A stretch of DNA of 64,000 nucleotides from Cyanoderma ruficeps. Taxonomy: Eukaryota; Chordata; Aves; Passeriformes; Timaliidae. The notes beneath the pieces are model-generated. The model did no database searches. It was not told the origin of the DNA and was given only the letters and a program-made list of their open reading frames with translations. The DNA is taken from assembly GCA_008694505.1 (NCBI GenBank), contig VZDJ01000033.1:5013091-5077090 (forward strand). The letters are read 5' to 3'. The position numbers and the translations under genes were made by a program. Below are positions 13,131 through 24,900 of this stretch, in pieces (the stretch's first letter is position 1; each line of letters begins with the position of its first letter).

Positions 13131-13850
13131 CAGCAGCAGGCGATTTTCAGTGGGCAACACAAATTTCTCTCAGCAGCAGGCGATTTTCAGTGGGCAACAC
13201 AAATTTCTCTCAGCAGCAGGTGATTTTCAGTGGGCAACCCAAATATCTCTCAGCAGCGGGCCATTTTCAGTGGGCAACACAAATTTCTCTCAGCAGCGGG
13301 CCATTTTCAGTGGGCAACACAAATTTCTCTCAGCAGCAGGTGATTTTCAGTGGGCAACCCAAATATCTCTCAGCAGCGGGCCATTTTCAGTGGGCAACAC
13401 AAATTTCTCTCAGCAGCGGGCCATTTTCAGTGGGCAACACAAATTTCTCTCAGCAGCAGGTGATTTTCAGTGGGCAACCCAAATATCTCTCAGCAGCGGG
13501 CCATTTTCAGTGGGCAACACAAATTTCTCTCAGCAGCGGGCCATTTTCAGTGGGCAACACAAATTTCTCTCAGCAGCAGGTGATTTTCAGTGGGCAACCC
13601 AAATATCTCTCAGCAGCGGGCCATTTTCAGTGGGCAACACAAATTTCTCTCAGCAGCGGGCCATTTTCAGTGGGCAACACAAATTTCTCTCAGCAGCAGG
13701 TGATTTTCAGTGGGCAACCCAAATATCTCTCAGCAGCGGGCCATTTTCAGTGGGCAACACAAATTTCTCTCAGCAGCGGGCCATTTTCAGTGGGCAACAC
13801 AAATTTCTCTCAGCAACCGGCCGTTTTCAGTGGCCAACCCAAATTTCAGC
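13131..13850 (+). repeat. 40-bp minisatellite with 120-bp higher-order period
   Basis: Eighteen 40-bp units start every 40 bases from 13,131 to 13,811; the last is degenerate. Two starting units are of one type. From 13,211 to 13,810 there are five identical 120-bp blocks, each one A unit (TGATTTTCAG..AACCC..AAATATC) and two B units (CCATTTTCAG..AACAC..AAATTTC). Long open frames cross the array only because the unit lacks stop codons; they are not coding. The identity of the blocks suggests recent expansion or an unstable locus. Copy number in the assembly may be wrong. Confidence 0.97.
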
Positions 13851-14910
13851 CAAAAAGGACCTCGGGTGCTCCCCCTATTTGGAAGATATCTCAAGGCAAA
13901 CCCCCTCCCATCTGGCCAAGCTGAGATTCAGCAAAACTCATTACAGCTAATTATGCATCCGGAGGTATTGTCCAGGCTGCTCCATGGGGAGATTCGTCCC
14001 CTGTGCCACGGGTGGCTCCGGCTCAGATTCCTGCCCCAGCTGTGTGGCTGTGTGTGGCTTCCCACCAGAAGCCACTAATAGTCTTGTCACTGGAGAAGAT
14101 CCTTTCCTAAGAGGATATGTCACAGTTCAGCTCACTGTATTTCTATTTGGGCTAACACCACCAGGCTGGATTTCTCCCTAATTCTCCTTTGGTTCCAGTT
14201 TTTTCTGCCACGGGAATCATTCCTGTCCCGGTTGTGCCCAGAGTATCTCGGGGTGCAAACAATTAGTTTACAACAGGATTATCTGGGGTTTCTTCTTGCC
14301 TTAATACAGTGAGAAAAAAGGCACTTAGACTCTTATACCCATCTGGCCTCTCTGCTTTGATACAGCCAGAATGGAGGGGAGAAGCCAATTATATCAGGAA
14401 ATCACTGCAGAACTTGTGCAAAATGGCATTTCCAAAACACACAGAAAGGGGCATTGTGCACAAAAATTGCTTCTCTCAAGAGAAGGCACAAATCAAACCA
14501 GTATAACCCAGGGTGGCTGTGGTCTCAGACCCCAGCTGGGGAGGTATTTCATCCCCTAAGCTGTGTTTCTGTGTTGCTCCTCTCTGGATCCTCATTCCCA
14601 ACTGGTGTCTGGCATTGGCTGTGCTGCAGCTTTCCCAGGCAGGTGCCAGGGATGTCCCCGAGAATCAATCCTCTTGTTGGAGCTGTGGCTTGGAATGTCC
14701 CTGCTAGGACTCTGAGGTACAGAGATGCATTTTCCTAGAAGGACACGAGCCTGATCCTGCCTGGGCATCCAGCTGAAGGATGACACCCAAAGAAGGGTGT
14801 TTGTGCAGGGCTGGTATTCACACACTGCTCTCCCAGTCAGCAAAGCTGAGCAGCTTCACAAAGGAACGCTCAGGGAGCAAAGGGCAGGACACGTCGGTAA
14901 AACTCACTGG

Positions 14911-14961
14911 GGGAATGGTTGGACTTGATCTTAGAGATCTTTTCCAACCTGAATGATTTTA
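14911..14961 (+). mobile_element. Short CR1 tail fragment
   Basis: GGTTGGACTTGATCTTAGAG followed by CTTTTCCAACCTGAATGATT is the last 50 bases of a CR1 3' end, in CLDN18 intron 1. Confidence 0.7.
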
Positions 14962-15427
14962 GAAAGAGATTAAAATTACCATGTTTGGAGTAAATTGAGG
15001 CGTAAAAATCAAACCCTCCCCACCCAGACGCTCCCACAAGACACTGCCATTCTTCCAGTTCTTGCAGTTCTTCTGCTCAAAAAGCTTAAAATTACAAAAA
15101 CTGTAACTCTACGAAAGAAGCAATTCAACTTTTCAAGTGTTCAGCTTTGGGAATACTCTAACCTTTGAAGAAATCTGAATACTTGAGATTTGGGGGGTTT
15201 TGTTCTTTCAAAACACCTTCATTGCTGACCTCACCCCTACAGGAAAAAATAGAAAACTAGGGATGTTTTTTTTCTGCAATTCCAAAGCCTCCAGACTGGT
15301 GTCTTTTGGATGGGTATCAATATTCTAAAATGGGAATGTTGAGGGGAAGGATTTGCTGGATTAGCAGGATTTTCCTGCATTTAGAGGGGCTGCTGGAGGC
15401 AGGTGTGTCCATGGCCCTGCCCACAGC

Positions 15428-15502
15428 AGAGGGTGGAACAAGATGGTCCCTGAAATCCCTTCCAACCCAAACCATCCTGGGATTCTGTGTTTCCATGATT
15501 CC
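15428..15502 (+). mobile_element. Short CR1 tail fragment
   Basis: GAGGGTGGAACAAGATGG, CCCTTCCAACCCAAACCATC and GATTCTGTGTTTCCATGATT mark a CR1 3' end. Confidence 0.75.
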
Positions 15503-18500
15503 TCAGCTCCATCCCATAAGCTCTGTGGATCCCTCCCAGCCACGGACAAAAAAGAGCATCCTGTCCTAAATACTGGGGTTTCTGATGAAGCCCTCATCTT
15601 AGAGTGGAATTCCCACTTGTGTTTGCCAGGTTTACTGCAGTCACCCACAAAAAGGGATATAAAAGAGTCCAAGGAATAAAGGACAACCATAAAAAATAAA
15701 GGTGGTGGATGCCTGAGCTCCCCAAAGTTGCCGTCCTCACCCTCAGTGGTGTCAGGGAGATGGTGTGGGCTCAGTGTGAGGGAATATGAATATTTATGTG
15801 CTTTGTCCCAAACGATCTTTTTCGTGACCAGTGCTATCAGCACTGCCCTACAAAACGAGGTGGAATTTTTCCTTTTCTTTTTAATGAACTGGGTCTGCTC
15901 TTCTGTAGTCACCCCCCTCCCTGTTCCCATTTTTCGTCCTGTTATAGATTGTCTGACACTTCCAGTCTCTGGAGAAGCTGGAGCAAAGCCTCACGTCCCA
16001 CTGCTGTGCTTTATGGATTGGCTCTGTCTCCTGAATCCAGCTGCTCCTGTGGGCATTTCTTCCCACCCACCACCAGCAAAGGTGGTACCCCAATCAGAGC
16101 AGGGGGGGAAATGGTGATAAAAATCCTATTATTAATTTGTTCAGGTACTATTTAAGTGCATCATCCCCATGTTTATTTTGAGTGTGCGGCACCTTGATCT
16201 CCATGAACCCCCCCTCACAAACTACCCCAGAGTTAATGGTTTGTCAGCATTTCCATTATCAACCCCTATTTATTATCCTGACAATGGCAATTTATATTGG
16301 GAACAATAGTGCCAGAGTGAATAAAAATAATAGGACTCTGGCAAAGCAGCGAGGTGACCCGAGCACATCGAGGAAGTTTTGGGTTCCGAGGGGTTTTTTT
16401 CACCTCAATCCCTCGCTCCCACAGCAAAGATTAAACTTGTCTTGCCCATCATCTATCTTCAATTTAGTTGGGAATTTTAATTTCAAATAGATTGAGGAAA
16501 AATCAAGATAATAGAAATGAGAAATCACCCAGGCAGTTTATGGCTCTGGCTGCTCAGCTATAAACAGTCGCTCTCTGGTGAAATGTGGCACTGGAGGACT
16601 GGACCTATTTGTTCTGATTTTGCTTTCTCCTGTTATTTTTTGCTCCTTGCTTTGGTGTGAGATGGTCTGGAGGACATAGTTGGAAACTGAGCACACAAAT
16701 AAGGGATAAATAGCAAAAGCTGAGCTGGGCGAGGCTGGTGGTTTCACCTTGTGTGGAGATCATGAGGTGATTTCTGCTCAAAGCAGGATTTTGCAGTTTC
16801 TCCCAGCTTTGCTAAACTACAATAGCACGGCCAGTGATTTCCCTGGTTTCTGTGTCGGTGTCTTTTCCCCACACCTGTTCAGGGAGCCTTCTCCAGCAAT
16901 TTTTCCAAGGACATTTCTCCCTCAGGTCCAAACCTCTTTTTACCCGTTCAGAAGGGCTGAGATATCTCTCTGCTAGGGACCAAAAGGTTGTTGGCTCAAA
17001 ATAGGAGAATATTCTTGTTTTTCCAAACTTTGGCAGTCTGAGAGCAACTTGTTAACTTCTCCAACTGATTAAAATGCCCAAGTTCTCAGAGTGCTCAGAA
17101 GGAAAAGAGCCCGTGGGAATGCAACCATGACTGCCCAAATTCTCCATAAATTTCAGTTTGGCTGGTGCAGGGTAGCAGCAGTGCATAGATGTTTCCCGAG
17201 GAGAATTCACGTCTAGGAAGCATCAACCTTGTCTTCTCTGGATTTTTCCCTTCTGTATCGATGCTCTGACAAGGTTTTCTTTCACTTCATACAACCCACA
17301 GTCATTTTGTGGCATAACCATAGCAAATAACCTGATTTTGGAGACAGGGCAGCCACTGACCAAGGCGAGAGTGTCTCTGCTCCCTGGAACTGTTCCATGC
17401 CCAAAGTTTGTAAGGATGGGAAGTGCCAATTGCCTTGTCATGACCCTTCACCAGTGATGGCTATGGCAAAGTCTCTTTCAAGCTCTGTTTGCTGCTTGAA
17501 ATCCTTTCACCCAGCCAGGTCAGCTCCGAATTTTGAAACATCTGCAGGCAACTGCTGCAACCTGCTTGAAGTCCTTTGAGGTCAAATTTTGGGTGCAGAA
17601 GGATTTAGGTGGCCCAGGTAGGCTGGAGTCTTGATACATCTTACCAGGACATGTGTGAGGCTCTGATGGGTTCGCAGTCACAGCTGGAGCTGAGGGACAT
17701 GTGGGGATGGGGAAAGGGCCAATGAGGGACCTTAAGAGAGATCTCAGGAATTCCAGTAACACTCAGGGTGGGAGGAGGTGGCAGGGAGCTGGGTGCATGT
17801 GTCACGTTTATGGTTTTACGTCTTTACACCATGAAAGGATGAGAGACAAGGAAAAAAAATCCCAAGGGATCTGGGATGAGGGCCAGAAGAGGAAGGAGCA
17901 AGGCAGTGGAGATTTGGGGCTGGGCTACAGCTCATAGATGTGTAGGCAAGTTCAGCCTCATGCACCCCAGCTCTGCTGAGGGAGCTCAGAGCACACTTTG
18001 GACCACCCCAGTGGTGTGAATCTGAGCTGGGATGGGGTCCTTCCATCACCCATTCCCTCACTGAATTCCAGACAGGCCATTCCGCCCTGCTTATTGTGGG
18101 CCACACACCCACGGACCCTGAGGCGGGCCCGCCAACGGAGGGGCAGGAAAAGAAGGGTGGGTTTGCTCTGGACCTGAGCAGGCTGGGCTGGTGTGAGCCA
18201 CCGGCAGGGTGTGAGCTGTGTTTGCAAATTGGAGAGCAAACATGAGCTGGAGGTGATTTCTGAGGGAGAGGCGGCGATAACATTCAGGAGCTGCCTGGGC
18301 ACAGGGACCGGTTTTGAGATAACGCAGAGTCAACGCCTGGAGAGATAAAGCAACTATGAGCTGGAATAAAGGGGCGCAGGGGAGCGGCCACAAAGCCCCC
18401 TTCTTCTCCTCATTTGGGTAAACCACCAGGGTTGTCCCAGTGCTCAGTGGGAGCCCTGTTCTCTGCTCCTTGCTGAGCTGCAGCCTCGCCATTCCCCTTC

Positions 18501-21429
18501 CTCAGACACAGCTCAGCATTTCCACGGGGACTGGGAAAACCTCGGGCCAAGCATTCAGCTGCTGGAGACAATCCACAGATTGCTTGGAGAGATATTCCCA
18601 TCCTTCAATCAATCCTGCCTGTGCCCATCTCCAGGGGTGGCTGGAGATGAGCATCAGGTTGTGGTGAAGATGCTCAGACTTGCTCCACAGCTTTTCTCTC
18701 ACCCAACCCCTTCTTGGGTCGTGCTCTGAGCCAACAGTTCAGGTTAAACTCCCAGGGGTTCTTCTGTTACCTGGGAAAATGGGATGAATGTATTTTTGCC
18801 TATCATGGGCAACTCAGAAACAACCATTAAAAATAAGCTTAAAATCTGAATATTTGAGAAAAGCAAAGGGAATGTGCTGGGGAAGGGTTAGGAAGGAAAC
18901 AAGTTTGGATTTTGTCTCCAGAGCTCTGTTTCAAGCATCCACTGAGGAAGGTGTGGGAGCTTTGAAAGTCCACTCTTTCCAAGTATGACTCTTTTCTAGT
19001 CAGAGCAGGAGAAATGGCAATGGGATGACTGGAGGACACTTCAGCCAATACTTTTAGGGATGAGCAAACAGAAGCCCCCCAAAACACAGAAATTCTTCAA
19101 AGACGACAACATGTGGAGTGCTGAGCATGGCTGGGTGTTTAACTCCTAACTGAGGACTGCAGCATGACCATCAGCAGCAAAATTCCTTCCTCAGCTCCGT
19201 TTTTGGGGACAGCACATGAGGCTTCAGTGAGGAATGTCCAACCCTGTGTTGGTTTCTCTTCTTTAGACACATGGTTCCATCTGGCCCTGCAAATCAAAAC
19301 CAGACTGGTTCTTCCTGACTTTCTTGCACACCTGGAGATTTTGATGATGCTTTTTGACTGCTCCACCATTGCTCTGGGGTTTCCATGTCCCTTAGTAAGA
19401 GCCATGATGAGAAACAGCCTCTCCATCCACAGGAGAAAATTCCATTCCCAGGGAAAGGTTATTGAGGTGATGGACTGGACATGGGCACATCCAGGGATGT
19501 GCTCTTTCCAATAGGTGTCTTGGGGGTTCAGCAGAATGTGGGATGTGAAATACTGGAGAAGGAGAAGAAAAGGTCCCTGTTGGTCTCAAGAACAGCTCCT
19601 GCAGCATGTGGCTGGAGCCAGCAGCCAGGCTGGAGGAGGGAGTGGTGGGTGTGTCCCCTCCCACCAAAGCAAATGTGGATATAGGGATGGAAGGGCCACC
19701 ACCACTGGTATTCCTGCCACCACCCAGATGTCCAACTGAGCAAAAAAATAACAATCATTTAAAAGGTGGCAGAGCTGATGGGGGGAAAAATGGAAAAAAA
19801 TATGTTCACCCCTTTAATTCTCCCCCTTTCCTTCCTTTTTGCTCCCCAGGGATTATTTTTAGCTATGACCAGTCTATGGGTTCATTTCTCTGTGCAGTTG
19901 CACACACTTGGGAATAGGGGTTATGTCTCAAAGGAATATCCCTCCCTCTGACGTGTTGTGATGAGGTTCAGCCCAGAAAAAAGGATGTGGGCTCTCACCA
20001 CTGGGTGGCCAGAAACAAGAAGGCGAGTCCTGGGGCATGGGAAGGACAGGAGTCATCCTGGAGAGCTGCTGAGGAACATCAGAGCTTGGATGGAGCCGGA
20101 TTTTCTAGACTGGGACACAGTTCTGGCTGTGGAACCACAAGGGATAGGATGGAGAGCTAACCACATTTTAGCACTTTTAGTCCTTCTGTCTTCCAGGTCT
20201 TTCTTATCCCTAGTTGTTGTCTCAGCTTTTAAGTCTTCTCCAGCCCTGATCTATCACAAATCATTATACAAAAAGAGGAATTCTGATCAGCATTCCCTGT
20301 CCTTCACAGAGGATGAACAGCTCTTTACCACCTCTAGTTCTTGAGGGTTCCCTTCTATGGTTTTTGTTCACTTTATTATTTTTGCTGGCTACTTTGGGTA
20401 GGTCAGAACTGACCCTTCCTGTGATATAAAGTCACTAAAGTGAGTGAAAATAACGACATTTGAATATAACTGATGGAAGCAAAGACATCTTGTGCCTGAC
20501 CTGAGTGGGCTGTGATTGCCACGAGACATGGAATTGTGCTCTGGCCACCCCAGCAGAGCCCCACAAGCTGAGGAATGTCCTGGAGGGTTGTTCTCCAGAA
20601 GGCAGGAGCAATATCCAGGATGCAATAACCCCATTTGTAGCTCCTACATGGACACAAATCAGCCTTTTCTCTCTTCCTGGTGGCTTTCACATAGCTTCAC
20701 ATCCAGGGGCTGATGTGGACGGTGCCTGTTGTATGGCAAGTGTAACGTAGGAATTTGTTTCCAGGTCAGGACTGAAGTAAATCAGTTGGAGGGGGACACG
20801 GGATGAGAATGGATGAGTGTAAAGCCTGGAATGTCCTTGTGCCTAGCTGACTCCATTGGCAGAGAGGCACAGTGGATTTATATTGGTCCCACAAACCCAG
20901 CACCTCTCCACTGTGATCATGAATTCCCCACTTTTTGCATTCCCCATTCCTTTCCCAGGACTATCCCTCCAGTCAATATGGACCAGCTCCCCCTCAGAAA
21001 GGCCATTTTCCAGTGGTCCCTGTGCTCTCCTCCCTCCCACAGTGTGTCCTCGTGATGGCAGTGGGGATGTGAGTGGGTGGGTGGACAACAGGGTTGGAGG
21101 AGCTTTGCTGGATCAGTTTGGGGCTCTTGGCGTGGTGCCCTGGGTTGTGCCATGGTCAGCATCCAAGGAGCAGCCACATCCCTGGGCTGGGCTGGTGTCC
21201 CCACATCCTCTGACAGAACCCTGTCTCCCATTGTGCCTCTCGTGCGGGCACCTCCATGGGGGACAGATGGTGTGGTGGCATCAGCAGAGGGATGGGGTCA
21301 GGTGCTAAATTCCCCTGGGGACGTGGTCCTTGCCCCGTGCCAAGCAGGCAGGAGAGGCCCAGTGGGCAGCAGAGGGTTTCAGGGGCTGGCCAAGCCCCGG
21401 GTGGGTTGCCCAACACTCGGCAGAGCGTG

Positions 21430-21684
21430 GCTGCTTAAAGGTGGAAGGACAAGCACTCCTAAAGGACAAAAGCTCCTATCTCCAGCCCTGCCAGCACAAA
21501 CCTCCCCGGCAGCGAGAGTGAAACTGGACTATCTTGCAAAAACACTTTGAGCAAACAGCCCTCAATGGAAAGGATCTGATAAGAGCGGCTGCAGTGCTGG
21601 TGGCTCGGGCAGGAGGACTCGGCTGCCCCAGTAGGACTGCGGCTCCCTCGGGGCCGTGCCTCCTGCGCTCTCCGGGGACGCACC
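21430..21684 (+). promoter_or_regulatory. CLDN18: Putative lung-type CLDN18 promoter with FOXA-like and GATA motifs
   Basis: The 250 bases before the lung-type ATG contain a forkhead-type GCAAACA (21,551-21,557) and a GATAAG (21,578-21,583), followed by GC-rich sequence with no clear TATA box. Mammalian lung CLDN18 is driven by NKX2-1, and FOXA/GATA6 act in the same tissue. No strong NKX2-1 palindrome is visible, only short CAAG cores. The transcription start is not determined. Confidence 0.45.
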
Positions 21685-21904
21685 ATGTCCACCACCATCT
21701 GCCAGGTGATGGGGTTCCTCGTGTCACTGCTGGGCGTTGGGGGCAGCATCATGGCCACGGCCATGGACACGTGGAGCACGCAGGACCTGTACGACAACCC
21801 GGTCACGGCTGTGTTCCAGTACCAGGGGCTGTGGAGGAGCTGCGTGCGGCAGAGCTCCGGCTTCACCGAGTGCCGGCCGTACTTCACTATTCTTGGGCTG
21901 CCAG
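21685..21904 (+). CDS. CLDN18: CLDN18 first exon, lung-type isoform
   Basis: This is the second alternative first exon. It has the same length and splice phase as the stomach exon, and clearly arose from it or its ancestor by duplication. It encodes transmembrane segment 1 and the first extracellular loop, with W30, GLW at 48-50, C53 and C63. The isoform-diagnostic positions match the lung form (CLDN18.1): YDNP, FQYQ, RQSS and ECRPY. The ATG lies in GACGCACC-ATG-TCC. The donor is CCAG|GTAGGG at 21,905. It is GC-rich with a GC-rich 5' flank that carries FOXA-like and GATA motifs. Which bird tissue uses it cannot be read from the sequence. Confidence 0.95.
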
Positions 21905-24900
21905 GTAGGGGCAAAAACACTCCAGGTGTCCTCCTGGAACTCTGCACAGTTTTCATTTGAAAGGAGGAGCAGGTATCTTAAAGCACTTTGCATGTGCGAG
22001 CACTCTGCGAGTGTGAGCGCTTTGCGAGAAATAACATTTCAGTGCTATGTTATGAACATAAAAATAGCAGCATATTTGTTGCCAAAATAGTTTTTGTGGT
22101 GGGGTTACTAGTGGGGGTTACAACCTGGAGCATGTGTGGGGGATCTCTGGGAGACCATCATGGGTTCAGCACCATTGCTGGCATCAACCAGCACAGCTCC
22201 ACTGAGGTAAGGAGAGCGAGGATGTTTAACCCCCCAGGTGCTGTTCCTTGGAGTGGGAACACAAGGAAAAGGGCTGTATGCAACTGTGTAGTGTTATAGG
22301 GTGATGGAAATAATTGAAATGTACTGTTTTTCCAAAGACAGGACTGGAATGGGAGACATCTGCCTGTGAGAGGAGAGGGTAGGAGGGACATGAAAGGGAA
22401 AAGTGTGTACAGTCACTCCCCATCACCTGGGCAGTGTTAGTGCCTGCAGAAGCAGAGTGCAGAGGCGTGCTGCTGTCCCGTTTGCTTGCTAATGTTCCCA
22501 AAAGAGCTGTTCCCACCCCAGTGCATGTGAGGGTATTCCAGTGCTCCCAGCCCAGCAGTAAATTTGGCCCTGGGAGCGTTTCTCACTCTAGATGCATGAT
22601 GACAAAAAGGTCCAAGCAAGCACTGCTGTGCACAGGCCCTTTGTAACTGTTGATCCAGGAATGATGTGGGTTCCAGCCCTGTATCCTCAGGGATGCCCTC
22701 AAGCTTTGCTGAGGACTGACTCTCTGAGGGGTGCCATGGAATAAATGTGTGTCTGTGTACCCAGTTTTCAGGATTCCCAGGTGAGTTCTTTCCAATTTGG
22801 AAAAGCAAACCTGATATTTAGAATCACCTCTCCCATGGGAATATTTATTTTAAAGACTAAAAATTAGATCTATCCATTTATCTCCACAAAATGTTGACCA
22901 CTATATCTCTTCATAATGCTGTGGGCAGGTGATTGTGTTTTAAATGAGCCATAAGGAAATGGGAACCATCATTTCGATGTCAATTTATCCCAATCAAGAT
23001 TTTACTTTTTCAGTTATTTTAAAGTAATATGGCAATAAAGAAACATGCAAAGCACTCACAATTTCTGCTATTAAAGATATCCTGTCAGAGTTATCTTTAT
23101 GAATCCACTTAATTTGATTAATTCCTTCAAACATATAGAAAAAATGTCCCTGCTGGAATTTGCTTAACTAAAACACCTGCTAGAATTTACTTAATTTCCC
23201 TAAAATTTCTATATCCCATCAATCATTACTGGTCATAAAGTCAGATTCAACCTTTTTATTACATATTAGTGACAGAAATTGTCATTAAATGTGATGGCCA
23301 TTTAAATGACTTGAAGTTGTTTTACCTCACTCATCTCTTACCACTCACGTGGGGGAGGAAGATGACTATCCGGTTTCCCTTACCTCTGGAAAACAGGAGT
23401 GCAGGCTGTGGTTTCACATCACTGGCATTTCTTTTGGTGGAGAAGCCATTTCTCTTGGTGCTTTTGCTATTCCCTTGTTATGGAACACCAGCCCTTGTAT
23501 GGAAGCTGAGTTATCCTCCCTCATGTGAAAGTTGTGTGCGTAAGCCAGGTTTGTAATTCCAGGGCTGTTTGCTTCCCACTGCTCCCGATACCACTTTTCC
23601 GTAGTCTCCCACTTTGTTTGTCTAAGCCCTTCCACTCCTTCCTCCAAGCAGAGGTCATTCACCTTTGGAAAAGCAGCTCTTTTCAGAGGACTTTCAATGG
23701 ATGCCAAAACTCCCTTTAAACTGCAGCGCTGCCTTTCCAACAGCTCCCACTTCAGGTCCTGTGAGCCAAGGGGAAAGGTCTTCGTGCCACAGCAGGCCTG
23801 GGAGAACTTCCTTCTCCTTTCCATCTCTTGGTGGAGATGGTGCATAACTCAGTCTCACGGAGGCAGGAATGGCTGCGGATGGTTATCTGGCAATTTTTCT
23901 GTCATGTGCTGCTGTGGTCCTCTCCAGCCCCTTTCCAACAGCTCCTTTCAATGGAGATTCACCACAGTGCTCCAGCAAAAGTGGAGCATCCTTGGCTGCT
24001 TGGCTTGGCCCCGCCTGTTGTGTCCTTCCATGGGCACCCAAGGCACTGGGAACACCTCTCCTGAAATGGGCAAACTCTCTGTGGGACCTTTGTTTGGGGT
24101 CACTGCTTGACGGGCCGAAAACATCCCAGTGATGACACCCAGGAATCTGCAGGAAACACCCAGGAATGAAGTCCTGGGGACAAGGAGCTTCCATCATGAT
24201 CCATAGGCTTGGATTATTAGCCTCTCCTGCCTGCCCTGAAACAAAAAGCATTTGCAAAGAAACTTTGGTGGTTGTAAAGACAAAGGAAGATTGAAATTTC
24301 CTCCTCTTTCTGCTTCCCACCAGGTGCTGCGGAACAACCTCTGAGGGCTGATAAGGCGTATCCGCCATTCCCTGATGGATCATAACTAATGAGCTCCTAC
24401 CTGGGGGCTGATGGATGGGAGATTGAAAACCCCCAGCTCGTTAGTACTCGTTATCAACTGATAAGGGCAAATTGAGTCATAAGAGCTGAGGCAGTGGGAG
24501 AAGGTGGTGTATTCCCGGCCTGTGGAATGGCAGCCCGCCTGCTTCCGTGTGCACTGCGATGCCAGCGCAGTTCTGCTCCACCTTCTGACACCCCACAGGC
24601 CAGGAGAGCCACCCAGCACCCTCCTGGGAAGGGTTTGCGGACCCTTGGCCCAGCCTGTGCAAGGGCTCTGTGCTCCCCTGCAGCCTTGGGCACTGCTGTC
24701 ACCCAGCAAAGAGGTGGCAGACAGGGCAGAGAAGTCCCTGGGGCTGTGGAATATGTTTTCCGCCTGTTTCACTCCATCATGAGCCCACTTTCTCTTCCCT
24801 GAAGAGGGGCAGTCGTGCTTGGAGCACACCAAAGCCAGACCCAGGGCTGTGGGAGCACGTGGCAGGGCAAGGAGAGGCTGCAAAGTGTCCCATCCAAATC

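Larger units (their letters stand above)
13851..21429. other. CLDN18 intron between the two first exons
   Basis: Non-coding. It holds two short CR1 tails (14,911; 15,428), an AT-rich segment at 16,130-16,400 and a GATA motif cluster at 18,276-18,348. Nothing else stands out. Confidence 0.7.

Noticed and set aside
13087..13950. Two overlapping open frames of 287 and 265 codons with repeated FSVGNTNF and FQWATQIS peptides
   Set aside because: They are read-through of the stop-free 40-bp minisatellite in an intron; the period is not a multiple of three and several frames are open.
21534..21993. Open frames in other frames and strand over the lung-type CLDN18 exon
   Set aside because: The claudin frame with W-GLW-C-C is the real one; the others are shadows in GC-rich sequence.
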